Shown in pieces: positions 32,544-40,303 of a stretch of 56,801 nt of DNA. The notes beneath the pieces were generated by a model. It was not told the DNA's origin. It searched no databases and saw nothing but the letters and a program-made list of their open reading frames with translations. This DNA comes from a virus, in IMG/VR virus record IMGVR_UViG_3300037504_000230, positions 1-56,801 of that record, one strand, 5' to 3'. Both the position numbers and the translations under genes were made by a program. Position 1 is the stretch's first letter, and each line of letters opens with the position of its first letter.

Positions 32544-33317
32544 TTACCAGGCGGCCGGCGCATCTGCCGAAGCCTCATCAGGTTGGTTCTCGCCGTCACC
32601 CACATCCGGTCCGGCGGTGGGAGGTTGCGACATTACCGCCGCGTACTGGTCTAGCAACGAATGCGCAACCGCCTTACTGCCATCGAAGTCCTTCACACTC
32701 TCAACGTCCAGGGCCTCGTGAACTTGGTCGCGGCTGAGGCCGATCTTCTTCGCATATGCCCAGAACTTCTTACGCACATTGTCGTGTGTAATCCAGTGGG
32801 CCGGCTTGGACTTCGACTCCTGCCCTTCCTGTGGTGGAGGCGGCTGCTGCTGGCGTTTGTGTGGACGTCGGCGTTGCTGGTTACCTTGTGGCGCGCCGTC
32901 TGTGTCCTCATCAGACGCTAGTCCCAACATCGCCGTCAGTGCGTAGCGGCGCGCGTAGGTGATAGCCGCGCCGAACTGCTGAGCTGCGGACGACTTGCCG
33001 CTCAGCGTCGTCGGGACGATCTCTGTATGACACGTGAGTGTTTGCCCACTCTCGTGCATAAGGATTGTCACAAGGTCGCTGCTACCGACGACTAACTGCG
33101 CAAACGCCAGTCCGTGCTCCTTCAGGGTTGGGCGCACGGCCTCAACCACGCTGGCGAGGGTGGCGTACTTGTAATTATATCCACTAGCGTCTTTCCCGAT
33201 GGTCGGGAACTCCGCCTGTGCCGCAATTAGCGCAGGTATGATCTTATCCCGTTCCGCACTAAACGGGCTCGACAGCATACTTATAACCTCGCCTGTATTC
33301 TCATCATATTGCATCAT
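32544..33317 (-). CDS. ERF-type single-strand annealing protein
   Basis: 257 residues. KIIPALIAAQAEFPTIGKD, YKYATLASVVEAVRPTLKEHGL and AAQQFGAAITYARRYALTAMLGL are the conserved ERF-family blocks. A Q/P-rich linker (about 150-185) and a C-terminal helical domain follow. It anneals complementary single strands and pairs with the neighbouring SSB in recombination. Confidence 0.9.
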   Translation of the reverse strand: MMQYDENTGEVISMLSSPFSAERDKIIPALIAAQAEFPTIGKDASGYNYKYATLASVVEAVRPTLKEHGLAFAQLVVGSSDLVTILMHESGQTLTCHTEIVPTTLSGKSSAAQQFGAAITYARRYALTAMLGLASDEDTDGAPQGNQQRRRPHKRQQQPPPPQEGQESKSKPAHWITHDNVRKKFWAYAKKIGLSRDQVHEALDVESVKDFDGSKAVAHSLLDQYAAVMSQPPTAGPDVGDGENQPDEASADAPAAW

Positions 33318-33318
33318 T

Positions 33319-33708
33319 CTACTCCTTTAGCAGCCCTTTAGCTGCCATAAACTCATCAACTGACCCGTGCTCCGCTCTTATAGTTCCTGCGGCTGGCGTA
33401 TCCCCTAGTGCGTCATTATCCTCCAGCGTATCAAGCATCTTGTCGAGGGCGCGCGCAAACTTACTCGCGCTGGCGCTCTTAGCGCTAAACTGCGCCGCGA
33501 ACTGGCGCGTGAAGTCGAGGGCCTGCATGCCGATATATTTCAGCGGCACCCCCTCGCTGTCGGCGTCAGTAATGTGAAAAACGAACACGCGCGCCGCGTT
33601 GCGACTAATATTAAAAACGTAGTTAATGCCGGTCGAGGTGTCAAATGCCTCAACCTGGCTAACGTCCAACTCCTTAAGATATCGCTCACTCTCTGTTACT
33701 ATCAACAT
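33319..33708 (-). CDS. Protein of unknown function next to ERF
   Basis: 129 residues with GGGAGGCAATACGG before ATG 33708. A beta-rich first half (NYVFNISRNAARVFVFHITDA) and a helical second half (SASKFARALDKMLDTLED). It is co-transcribed with ERF and SSB from the promoter at 33746, so a role in recombination is possible. Confidence 0.65.
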   Translation of the reverse strand: MLIVTESERYLKELDVSQVEAFDTSTGINYVFNISRNAARVFVFHITDADSEGVPLKYIGMQALDFTRQFAAQFSAKSASASKFARALDKMLDTLEDNDALGDTPAAGTIRAEHGSVDEFMAAKGLLKE

Positions 33709-33745
33709 CCGTATTGCCTCCCTTTGTTCTCGCTTAGTTGTCTAC

Positions 33746-33751
33746 AGTATA
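33746..33751 (-). promoter_or_regulatory. Probable promoter -10 element (phage consensus)
   Basis: Minus-strand TATACT lies within GGTATACTGTAGACA, matching the boxes at 46779, 47744 and 47825 (TATACTATAGACAG). No good -35 is seen. A CACGTGA word lies about 45 bases upstream, as in the control region near 47.9 kb. Confidence 0.5.
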
Positions 33752-33812
33752 CCTCGGCGTCACGCGAATATCTATGTCGAATGTCCATATCTCACGTGAC
33801 GTTCGTCTCTAT

Positions 33813-35210
33813 CTAGCGCTGCTCCATAAACGCCTCGCGAATGCGGACCATGTCCTCGCGGCGCATGTCCAGCAGTTGCGCCGACTCCGTGAACCAGAAG
33901 GGTACTTTTTTACCCTGGCCTAATCCGTACCTGTCCTTAAGGACCACGAGGATCCATAGCCGCTCGAACTCCTCTTGCGACAGTGACGGCGGGCGGGACA
34001 TCCCGGCCCGATGCGGTCGCCAGATTGCCATGAGGCGGTCCGCGTTCTGCTCCGGCCCGCTAGTCCCATAGCTATCACCGGGCTGCGGCAGAGCGTTCGG
34101 GCGGGCGCGCAGTCGTTTGTCGCTCATCTGATGTGGAACGATGATCTCGGTCCGCAGGCGTAGGGCGCATAACTTTAGCTGGCGTAGGATCTCGGCGAGG
34201 TGGTAGTGCATCTCACTGCGGCCTGTGTCGCCCTTCACGAGGCCAAGGTAGTCCACGCCCCACATAGCGACGGGGTCCGGCCCACGCGCCTCACGCTCCA
34301 TCGTGGCGATGATCTCGCTGATGTTCTGCGACGGGTATATCGAGATCGGGTACTCGCGGATCTCGCTGTGCCAGTAGTATAACCGGCGCAATTTATCATC
34401 CGGGACGTGCCCGCTCTCAGCTTCCCATGGCGTGATACCGGCGGCCTGTAATAGCGCGCGCTCCGCTAGGGAATCCTCGCTCATCTCCAGTGAGAATATC
34501 CCTACACGGCGGCCTGTCTTGGCGACATTGAGCAATGCCAGCCATAGGAACGCCGTCTTGCCGTCAGCGGGCAATCCGAGAACAACGGATAACTCGCCGC
34601 GTTGTGGATACCAACCACCTAGCGCACGGTTGAGGTTGGCCCAACCAGTGTTAATGCCGCGCGTCTCGGTGCGCAGGTCAATTGGATTCTTGATATTCTC
34701 CTCGATGCGCGCCAGTACACGGTTTGCGGACTCTCTGATCTCGACACCCTGGTCGCCCGGCGATGCCTCACGTAGGTTCGTAGCGGCGTTGTTCAGCGCC
34801 TCACCGATGGGCTTCTCGGCATTAAACGCATCGCGGCTCAACGCCTGCGCGGCGTCCAGCGCCCGACGGCGGAGGGTGTAGTCGCGCAGGCGGTCCTTGA
34901 GTTGCTGCGGATTAGCATGGTATAGCAGGCGGTCATTCATGAGGCCACCCACGAACGCCATGCCCCCCACACGCTCCAACTCGCCCACGCGATCCAACTC
35001 ATCGGACAACGTGACGAAGTCAATGCGCTCACCGCAGTCGACTAGCATCGTGATAATGTGCCATAGAATACGGTGGCGCGCCTCAGTAAAGTCGTCGGCC
35101 TCGATGGCGGCGGGTGGCGTCAGTAGCGCCATGAGCTGTTGTGTATCACCCGCTAAGGCGAGGGTTAGGACTTGACGCTCCAGGTCAACGTTAGTTAGCG
35201 TTGGTTGCAT
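33813..35210 (-). CDS. DnaB-type replicative helicase
   Basis: 465 residues with GGAGGATCTAAATA before ATG. N-terminal helical domain (1-150), then RecA-like core with GELSVVLGLPADGKTAFLW (Walker A 212-219), GIFSLEMSEDSLAERAL, a Walker B-like VDYLGLV and QMSDKRLRARPNA. These are hallmarks of DnaB. It unwinds the fork, probably loaded by the initiator at 39049-40005. Confidence 0.9.
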   Translation of the reverse strand: MQPTLTNVDLERQVLTLALAGDTQQLMALLTPPAAIEADDFTEARHRILWHIITMLVDCGERIDFVTLSDELDRVGELERVGGMAFVGGLMNDRLLYHANPQQLKDRLRDYTLRRRALDAAQALSRDAFNAEKPIGEALNNAATNLREASPGDQGVEIRESANRVLARIEENIKNPIDLRTETRGINTGWANLNRALGGWYPQRGELSVVLGLPADGKTAFLWLALLNVAKTGRRVGIFSLEMSEDSLAERALLQAAGITPWEAESGHVPDDKLRRLYYWHSEIREYPISIYPSQNISEIIATMEREARGPDPVAMWGVDYLGLVKGDTGRSEMHYHLAEILRQLKLCALRLRTEIIVPHQMSDKRLRARPNALPQPGDSYGTSGPEQNADRLMAIWRPHRAGMSRPPSLSQEEFERLWILVVLKDRYGLGQGKKVPFWFTESAQLLDMRREDMVRIREAFMEQR

Positions 35211-35406
35211 TATTTAGATCCTCCCATGTTCGAACTCTGTCAGCATTCGGGCAGCTATAGCGCGTACAAATATAGCGCCAGTTCTCCATCCGTAGCAGCT
35301 TCGCGCCGCAAGCCGGACATCTGTAATAATGTCTACGCTCGCCCCACGCCCGCGCCTTGCCTGAGATCAACTTGGCGAATGCATCAACCAGCCTCTCATC
35401 CATCAC
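35191..35406 (-). CDS. Zinc-ribbon protein
   Basis: 71 residues. CPACGAKLL (about 30-38) and CTRYSCPNADRV (about 47-58) form a ribbon. Its 3' end overlaps the helicase start by 20 bases. Function unknown. Confidence 0.65.
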   Translation of the reverse strand: MMDERLVDAFAKLISGKARAWGERRHYYRCPACGAKLLRMENWRYICTRYSCPNADRVRTWEDLNNATNAN

Positions 35407-35684
35407 TTACCATCCCGCATCCATAAGCGCAGCCGCCTGACATCGCGCTCCTCTGGGCAGTCACCCTCTGTATCGCATAGTTCTATCACGCTCAGCGAAT
35501 ATACATCGCCGATGTATATTCGCTCGCCATCCAATGTGAATTCCTGCGCCGGGCCGTTCGTCGGCTGCGTGAACTTCATTGCCAGAATCGGTATAATCCT
35601 GAACTGCGGCAGGTTCTCGCAAATTCTACGGCCCTTCCATCCGACGCATAGTCTATATTTATGGTTTTCGTTTTTCTCGTACAT
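35403..35684 (-). CDS. Small protein of unknown function
   Basis: 93 residues, ATG 35684 after GGGGAGGTAAACG. Beta-rich, ending CPEERDVRRLRLWMRDG. A similar end, PPEERDIGRLCKWLR, occurs in the nucleotidyltransferase at 36001-36606, suggesting a shared interaction motif or duplicated tail. Confidence 0.6.
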   Translation of the reverse strand: MYEKNENHKYRLCVGWKGRRICENLPQFRIIPILAMKFTQPTNGPAQEFTLDGERIYIGDVYSLSVIELCDTEGDCPEERDVRRLRLWMRDGK

Positions 35685-35985
35685 CGTTTACCTCCCCATG
35701 GCTACCCGCTAGCCATGCCATGTATAACTCCCACCGGCTCTCTGCATTAGCTACCCGCCACCTGTAATGGTTAACGCTCGCTGATGCCGCCTCTCTCTCC
35801 TCTTTCAGTAGACAGGAGTCACGATACTCAATGGCGTCATCGAGACATGCGCGCGTATGGGCTAACTCGTGCAGCGCTCTAAATGCCGCCTCAAATAAGG
35901 CGCGCTCTCGTCCCTCTAGGTATTCCAGATACGCCTTATCGTGATCCGTCATCATGGCCATAGCCATGCTGTGCTCCTTCATCAT
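35659..35985 (-). CDS. Small helical protein
   Basis: 108 residues, mostly helical (AYLEYLEGRERALFEAAFRA), with paired ATG starts after GGAGG. No family recognised. Confidence 0.6.
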   Translation of the reverse strand: MMKEHSMAMAMMTDHDKAYLEYLEGRERALFEAAFRALHELAHTRACLDDAIEYRDSCLLKEEREAASASVNHYRWRVANAESRWELYMAWLAGSHGEVNDVREKRKP

Positions 35986-36000
35986 TCGCCTCCTCGCCGT

Positions 36001-36606
36001 CTAGGCCCATGGCGATGACCTCACCCGCAGCCACTTGCACAGCCGTCCGATATCACGTTCCTCCGGCGGAAATACAGGCAGACCGATGGCAGCGAAGAAA
36101 CTTTCCTCCGTGGGCGTGGGGATAACCTGCCGTCCTTGCGGTGTCATCCTCCATAGGTCGCCGTCTCGCATAAACATATCCGTAGGCATACAACCTATGG
36201 CCCACTCCGCGTCGCTTCGTGTTACGACGGCCCGCATAAAATCAGCGGAGCCAGTGCGCAGCGCATAAATGAGTCCCCAGTTATCACGTTCTGCCCGGAA
36301 CAGCTCGATAGCCACGCCGTCCTTAACGAGACGCTTATACTTCGGGCCGTTTCGCTTAATGTGGCTATCGAGCTCCCAGTAACCACCCCTAATGAGGTGG
36401 GTGACCCTCCCCTCAGTCGCCGGGACCTGCGCGACCTCGAATAGGTTGACCTCCTGCTCCTCATAGAGCGGAACGTACACGATTTCGATGTCCTTCACCT
36501 CCGCCTTGAGGCGCCGGATGCTACCAGCGATTGCTATCTGCTCGCAGGCGGCCCCAAAGTAGTATATGACGTTGCGCGCGATTTGTCGCGCTCTTTCTAG
36601 CTCCAT
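36001..36606 (-). CDS. PolX-like nucleotidyltransferase
   Basis: 201 residues with GAGGAGGTAAATA before ATG. IAIAGSIRRLKAEVKDIEIVYVP (about 25-47) has the GS motif and acidic pair of polymerase-beta superfamily enzymes, with a further acidic VAIELFRAE near residue 98. Similar compact proteins in phages are annotated as PolX-family polymerases. It has no lyase or finger domains, so it could add nucleotides or act as a repair enzyme. No replicative polymerase is recognised elsewhere in the window. Confidence 0.7.
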   Translation of the reverse strand: MELERARQIARNVIYYFGAACEQIAIAGSIRRLKAEVKDIEIVYVPLYEEQEVNLFEVAQVPATEGRVTHLIRGGYWELDSHIKRNGPKYKRLVKDGVAIELFRAERDNWGLIYALRTGSADFMRAVVTRSDAEWAIGCMPTDMFMRDGDLWRMTPQGRQVIPTPTEESFFAAIGLPVFPPEERDIGRLCKWLRVRSSPWA

Positions 36607-36625
36607 TATTTACCTCCTCGCACTC

Positions 36626-37165
36626 CTAACCTTTAAATATATGACATCCTGCACAAGACTTCTCTGGCTTGCGCTCACAAATCATCGGGCCGTCCGCCAT
36701 ACGGCAGGTATATAATGCCCACGCCGTATACATGCCATTCTTAGTCGAGGGGCTATACCACGCTGGCAATGTCTCTATCCCAACCTCGCGGGCTGCTAGC
36801 CAACGACGGCGGTTGAGGCTTACGAGATCGCCATCCTTATTTCGAATTACGATAATCGGCGGGGGTCTGTGACCCTCCTCAAACCACTGCACGTAACGCA
36901 GTGTGCTAGCCATATTGATCGCGTTATCCCAGCCCCCCTCTTTAGGGTAGCAGTCGGCTACCTGAATCTCAACGAGGGTCATCACCTCACCTAGACTCTG
37001 GTCCCACGCCCAATTATAGCCGGGTGTATAGTCTATCCGCTCAGTGCGCTTCTCATGCTCACATCTAAATGGCTGCGCGTCCCACGTCGCGGCGGCTCGC
37101 TCTAGGTCTACGTTCTCGCGGATCCAATCTATAGTCGTAGCATCCGCCTGTTCAATTGTCAGCAC
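36626..37165 (-). CDS. ParB/Srx-fold protein with C-terminal cysteines
   Basis: 179 residues from a GTG after GGAGGTAAACG. TPGYNWAWDQSLGEVMTLVEIQ and PPPIIVIRNKDGDLVSLNRRRWLAAREVG match the ParB-like fold, with the GHR motif altered to LNRRR. C-terminal MICERKPEKSCAGCHIF may bind metal. It lies just after the ribonucleotide reductase. It is the third ParB-fold protein in this genome. Confidence 0.65.
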   Translation of the reverse strand: MLTIEQADATTIDWIRENVDLERAAATWDAQPFRCEHEKRTERIDYTPGYNWAWDQSLGEVMTLVEIQVADCYPKEGGWDNAINMASTLRYVQWFEEGHRPPPIIVIRNKDGDLVSLNRRRWLAAREVGIETLPAWYSPSTKNGMYTAWALYTCRMADGPMICERKPEKSCAGCHIFKG

Positions 37166-37205
37166 CGTTTACCTCCTCATTCCTAGTTTCCTCTATTCTA
37201 CCAAC

Positions 37206-37249
37206 GACGCCGCGTTCGCTAAGTGACATCTATCCACGAACGCGGCGTC
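37206..37249 (-). promoter_or_regulatory. Perfect inverted repeat downstream of the reductase gene
   Basis: GACGCCGCGTTCG (37206-37218) pairs perfectly with CGAACGCGGCGTC (37237-37249), 18-base loop containing GTGACATCTATC. No U-run follows on either strand, so it is not a standard terminator. It may be a protein-binding site or an mRNA end-stabilising stem. Confidence 0.75.
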
Positions 37250-37256
37250 AAATGTC

Positions 37257-38672
37257 CTACTCCGGTAAGTCGATTTCGCACGACTCGCATGGCTGGCCCT
37301 GGCGGCTGCCGTCACGGTAGACGCTGATAGCCTTAAGTCCGCTAGCGTGCGCGTAGCGGAACAGATCGTCCACGTCCGTCGGTGTCGAGTCGTGCGGCAG
37401 CGTGACGGTATAGCTGATACCGCCGTCTACATACCGCTGCCAGGCATGGATATGATCAATGTGCGCACGATGACACATGCCTAGATACTGCGCATATTGC
37501 TCTTTATCATACAAATCCATGTAAATAGACGGCGAGCAGTTAACTAGCCGCCCAATGTGGCCGTTAGGCGCCAGCGCCATGAGCGAGACGTTGCGCCTGT
37601 GGTGAGGGCGATAGCCGCCCTTCTCGCGACCTAGCGCCTTCGACTCCTCTATCGCCGCACTCATAATAGTCGCCGCGATCTCGCTAGCTAGCGCATTGGC
37701 CTCTTGGCTGCCATAGCGTAGTCCGGCCAGTTGGTATATCTCGTTCGCGCCCATCACGCCGATCCCGATGCGCCTCAGGTCCTCGGCGCGCTCGCGGAGT
37801 TGTGCCAGCGGATACGGGTTGACCTCGATCACGCGGTCCAAAATGCGCACAGCTAGACGTGTCACGCGCTGTAGCTCAATGAAGTCCATCCGTGCGTCTA
37901 TGAGGTTGGGCAGCACGAGGCTGCCCAGGACGCACGAGGCATACGGGTAGCCTGGGTTCTCGGCGCAGACGTTGACGGTCTCGATAGGTCCATACTCGCG
38001 CATCATTGGGTTCTGAGCGTTAACGTTGTCCAAAAACACGACGCCCGGCGTGCCGTTTTTCCATGCCTGCTGACAGATCGTCTGCCATAAGTCTGGCGCT
38101 ATACTGTCCGGGACGTTGCGCAGTGACACCGAGAGATTGAACACGCTAAAGTTGCCGTCACTGTCCTTGATGCGCACCCACTGCTCAGCGTCTGGGTGAT
38201 GTGCGGATAGTAGGCCCATCAGACCCGACGGTTTACCAGACCGCGAGCGTCCGATCATGGCGCCCGTGATGTCGAATAGCTCTAAAAATGACACGGGTCC
38301 CGTCGGGCGCCCGTTGATGCCTGTGCCGTGGTAGATGCGCTTCAGCGGCGCGGACGTACTTGCTGCCAACTTGCTGAATTCCAGCCCAACGCCGCCGCCA
38401 CCAGACTTGAGGATGATCGCCGTCTCCTTGGCGGCCTGCCAGATGCCCTCCACGCTGTTCGCGACTTGTAGGTTATGGCAACTGACCATGTTCAAAAACC
38501 CTGGCGCGTTGCGCAGGATCGGCGTGGACGGTAAAAATAACTTGCGTGACACGGCGTCCAGCGTCTCGGCCTGCCAGTCGGGCTCCATCATCATAGCGAC
38601 GCGCCCGGCCACCTCTAGCCATTGGTTCTCTCCGCGCTGGTAGTAATATGATTCGTTATTCTCGTGTTTCAT
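37257..38672 (-). CDS. nrdJ: Class II (adenosylcobalamin-dependent) ribonucleotide reductase
   Basis: 471 residues with AGGAGGATTTTACGA before ATG. FLPSTPILRNAP, Cys65 (VSCHN), the catalytic NVCAENP (N234, C236, E238), Cys247 (ASCVLGS) and the C-terminal CESCE (C462, C465) are all present. It is about 200 residues shorter than most class II enzymes. It reduces nucleotides for phage DNA using B12 and a thiol donor, so the host must supply cobalamin and a reductant. There is no NrdI or NrdB. Confidence 0.9.
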   Translation of the reverse strand: MKHENNESYYYQRGENQWLEVAGRVAMMMEPDWQAETLDAVSRKLFLPSTPILRNAPGFLNMVSCHNLQVANSVEGIWQAAKETAIILKSGGGGVGLEFSKLAASTSAPLKRIYHGTGINGRPTGPVSFLELFDITGAMIGRSRSGKPSGLMGLLSAHHPDAEQWVRIKDSDGNFSVFNLSVSLRNVPDSIAPDLWQTICQQAWKNGTPGVVFLDNVNAQNPMMREYGPIETVNVCAENPGYPYASCVLGSLVLPNLIDARMDFIELQRVTRLAVRILDRVIEVNPYPLAQLRERAEDLRRIGIGVMGANEIYQLAGLRYGSQEANALASEIAATIMSAAIEESKALGREKGGYRPHHRRNVSLMALAPNGHIGRLVNCSPSIYMDLYDKEQYAQYLGMCHRAHIDHIHAWQRYVDGGISYTVTLPHDSTPTDVDDLFRYAHASGLKAISVYRDGSRQGQPCESCEIDLPE

Positions 38673-39052
38673 TCGTAAAATCCTCCTGATGTATATGCTC
38701 TAGTTTCTCTTCTGTGTTGCCATAGCTCAATACAGTCGTCTGTCACCAGCCAGCGCCCGTGCCCAAATGGACACCACGCAGCCGTGAGGTGCCCGTCACT
38801 GATTTCGCGTTGCACCTGCTGCGGTGACAGCCCGACTAACTCACTAACCTCTGGGACAGTGCGCGCATGGATGCGTGGTTCCCGTAGCCAGCGCGCAACC
38901 GTGCCCTCATTCAATAACTCCAATGTCTCGGCTAGGCGTGCGCCTTCAGACGCTAGCCACACGGCGGCATCCTCATCACCGCGTATGGCCTCGTGGGCCG
39001 CCATAGCGATGGCGAACGCCCACAACTTGCGTGCCGAGATACGGGACCTCAT
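38669..39052 (-). CDS. Helix-turn-helix DNA-binding protein
   Basis: 127 residues from ATG 39052 (a GTG six bases upstream is possible). The C-terminal part (TVPEVSELVGLSPQQVQREISDGHL, then HGRWLVTDDCIELW) is an excisionase/MerR-like winged helix. The N-terminal half is helical. It sits between the initiator and the reductase, and could regulate this cluster. Confidence 0.65.
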   Translation of the reverse strand: MRSRISARKLWAFAIAMAAHEAIRGDEDAAVWLASEGARLAETLELLNEGTVARWLREPRIHARTVPEVSELVGLSPQQVQREISDGHLTAAWCPFGHGRWLVTDDCIELWQHRRETRAYTSGGFYE

Positions 39053-40005
39053 ACCCACCCGTCATCGTCTGCGAACACGGCGGCCCGTTGCTCCCGTTGT
39101 GCCTCACCCTCGCGTTCACGTGCGGCCCGCACACCACGCACGGCGTTGGTAAACGACTGCGGACGGGACGCGGCCCGTTTGTAGTCGCCGCTCCACTTCT
39201 CCATAGCGTGACGCAGTCCGGCCTCTAGGACAGCGAAGTCGCCACCCGCCTCCTTGAATAGCTCCGCCAGCCCTGCCCGCCAGTGTTTAAAGTTGCCGCC
39301 GTTACACTCAAGGCGCGTGACCTTGTGTAGCACCCAGTCGGCGCGCCTAAGGTCAAATGCGTCCACGCCGTCTGTGAGGCGGTAGTCGCGTTTGCCAAGG
39401 TTATAGTCCATCCACGGATCCTCGCCTTGACTACGGGCACCGGCGGCTAGGATGACAGCCTCGCGGGCCTCGGCGTCTGTGAAGTCGACGCGCTCTGGAA
39501 GGTCGGCAGGTGGTAGCGTAGAAGGCCCGAAGGCGTCGTCGAGGTCGTCTTGCGGAGAGGTGGTGTCGGCGGAGGCGGGTGCAATGTGTGCTGTGGTAGT
39601 CTCTGTAGTAGTCTCTGTTAAGGAATCTGAAATTTCTTCAGAATCCATTCTTAAAAATTCTATAAACCGTTTAGTAAATTTTTCATAATCGAGGCGGTAG
39701 TGGACCGTAGGCGCACCGTTAGCCTTCTTTAGCTTGGTTTCTAGTATGCCCATGTCCTTCAGTTGGTCGGAGAACTTACGCACTTTATACTGACTTAGCA
39801 TAAGTTCCTCTTCCCATTCCTCATAGGACTTATAGAACCAACCGGGCGTGCCGCCTCCCTTGTCGCTCCAATAAATCACTTGCGATAGAAACACGCCGCC
39901 TTCTAGATCGCCCATAAACTGACAGAAGGCGCGCGGGACGCCGATGACGTTCTGCTGGCCCGCGAAGTGTGAAATCAATACCTTGGCTGTATCGTAGTTT
40001 CCCAT
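39049..40005 (-). CDS. Phage replication initiator (winged-helix, DnaD-like organiser)
   Basis: 318 residues. A winged-helix N-terminal domain (VFLSQVIYWSDKGGG, WEEELMLSQYKVRKFSDQL, then GILETKLKKANGAPTVHYRL) is typical of phage replisome organisers. A low-complexity linker (120-170) is followed by a helical DnaD-like C-terminal domain. It probably binds the origin and loads the DnaB-type helicase. Confidence 0.75.
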   Translation of the reverse strand: MGNYDTAKVLISHFAGQQNVIGVPRAFCQFMGDLEGGVFLSQVIYWSDKGGGTPGWFYKSYEEWEEELMLSQYKVRKFSDQLKDMGILETKLKKANGAPTVHYRLDYEKFTKRFIEFLRMDSEEISDSLTETTTETTTAHIAPASADTTSPQDDLDDAFGPSTLPPADLPERVDFTDAEAREAVILAAGARSQGEDPWMDYNLGKRDYRLTDGVDAFDLRRADWVLHKVTRLECNGGNFKHWRAGLAELFKEAGGDFAVLEAGLRHAMEKWSGDYKRAASRPQSFTNAVRGVRAAREREGEAQREQRAAVFADDDGWV

Positions 40006-40006
40006 G

Positions 40007-40303
40007 TCATTTACTCCTATCTAGCAACTTATACTTTTCCCATAACTCTAGCCATCGCTCCCTTAGCGATTGGCCCGGCTTACGCGCCTCACAGCACTCT
40101 TTAAAGAAATCCCTAGCATAGAATCTCCCGCGTTGTGGTGGCGGGTATTTTTCCTCTTCGCAGTCTGCGACTAGCGCAATGATGCCAAATAAATCCCGAA
40201 ATGACGGCACCCAAGTTGTGCCATTGTTAAACAGCACTTTAACCCAGTGCTTACCGCCATATTTACCGAATTCCTCTTTCGTGATCTCTTTTATTTTAGC
40301 CAA
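40007..40303 (-). CDS. Small protein upstream of the replication initiator
   Basis: About 98 residues if started at TTG 40303 behind GGGGGAACG. An ATG at 40339 is an alternative but overlaps the methyltransferase gene further. Sequence contains KIKEITKEEFGKYGGKHWVK and a helical end (SLRERWLELWEKYKLL). No family recognised. Confidence 0.55.
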   Translation of the reverse strand: MAKIKEITKEEFGKYGGKHWVKVLFNNGTTWVPSFRDLFGIIALVADCEEEKYPPPQRGRFYARDFFKECCEARKPGQSLRERWLELWEKYKLLDRSK

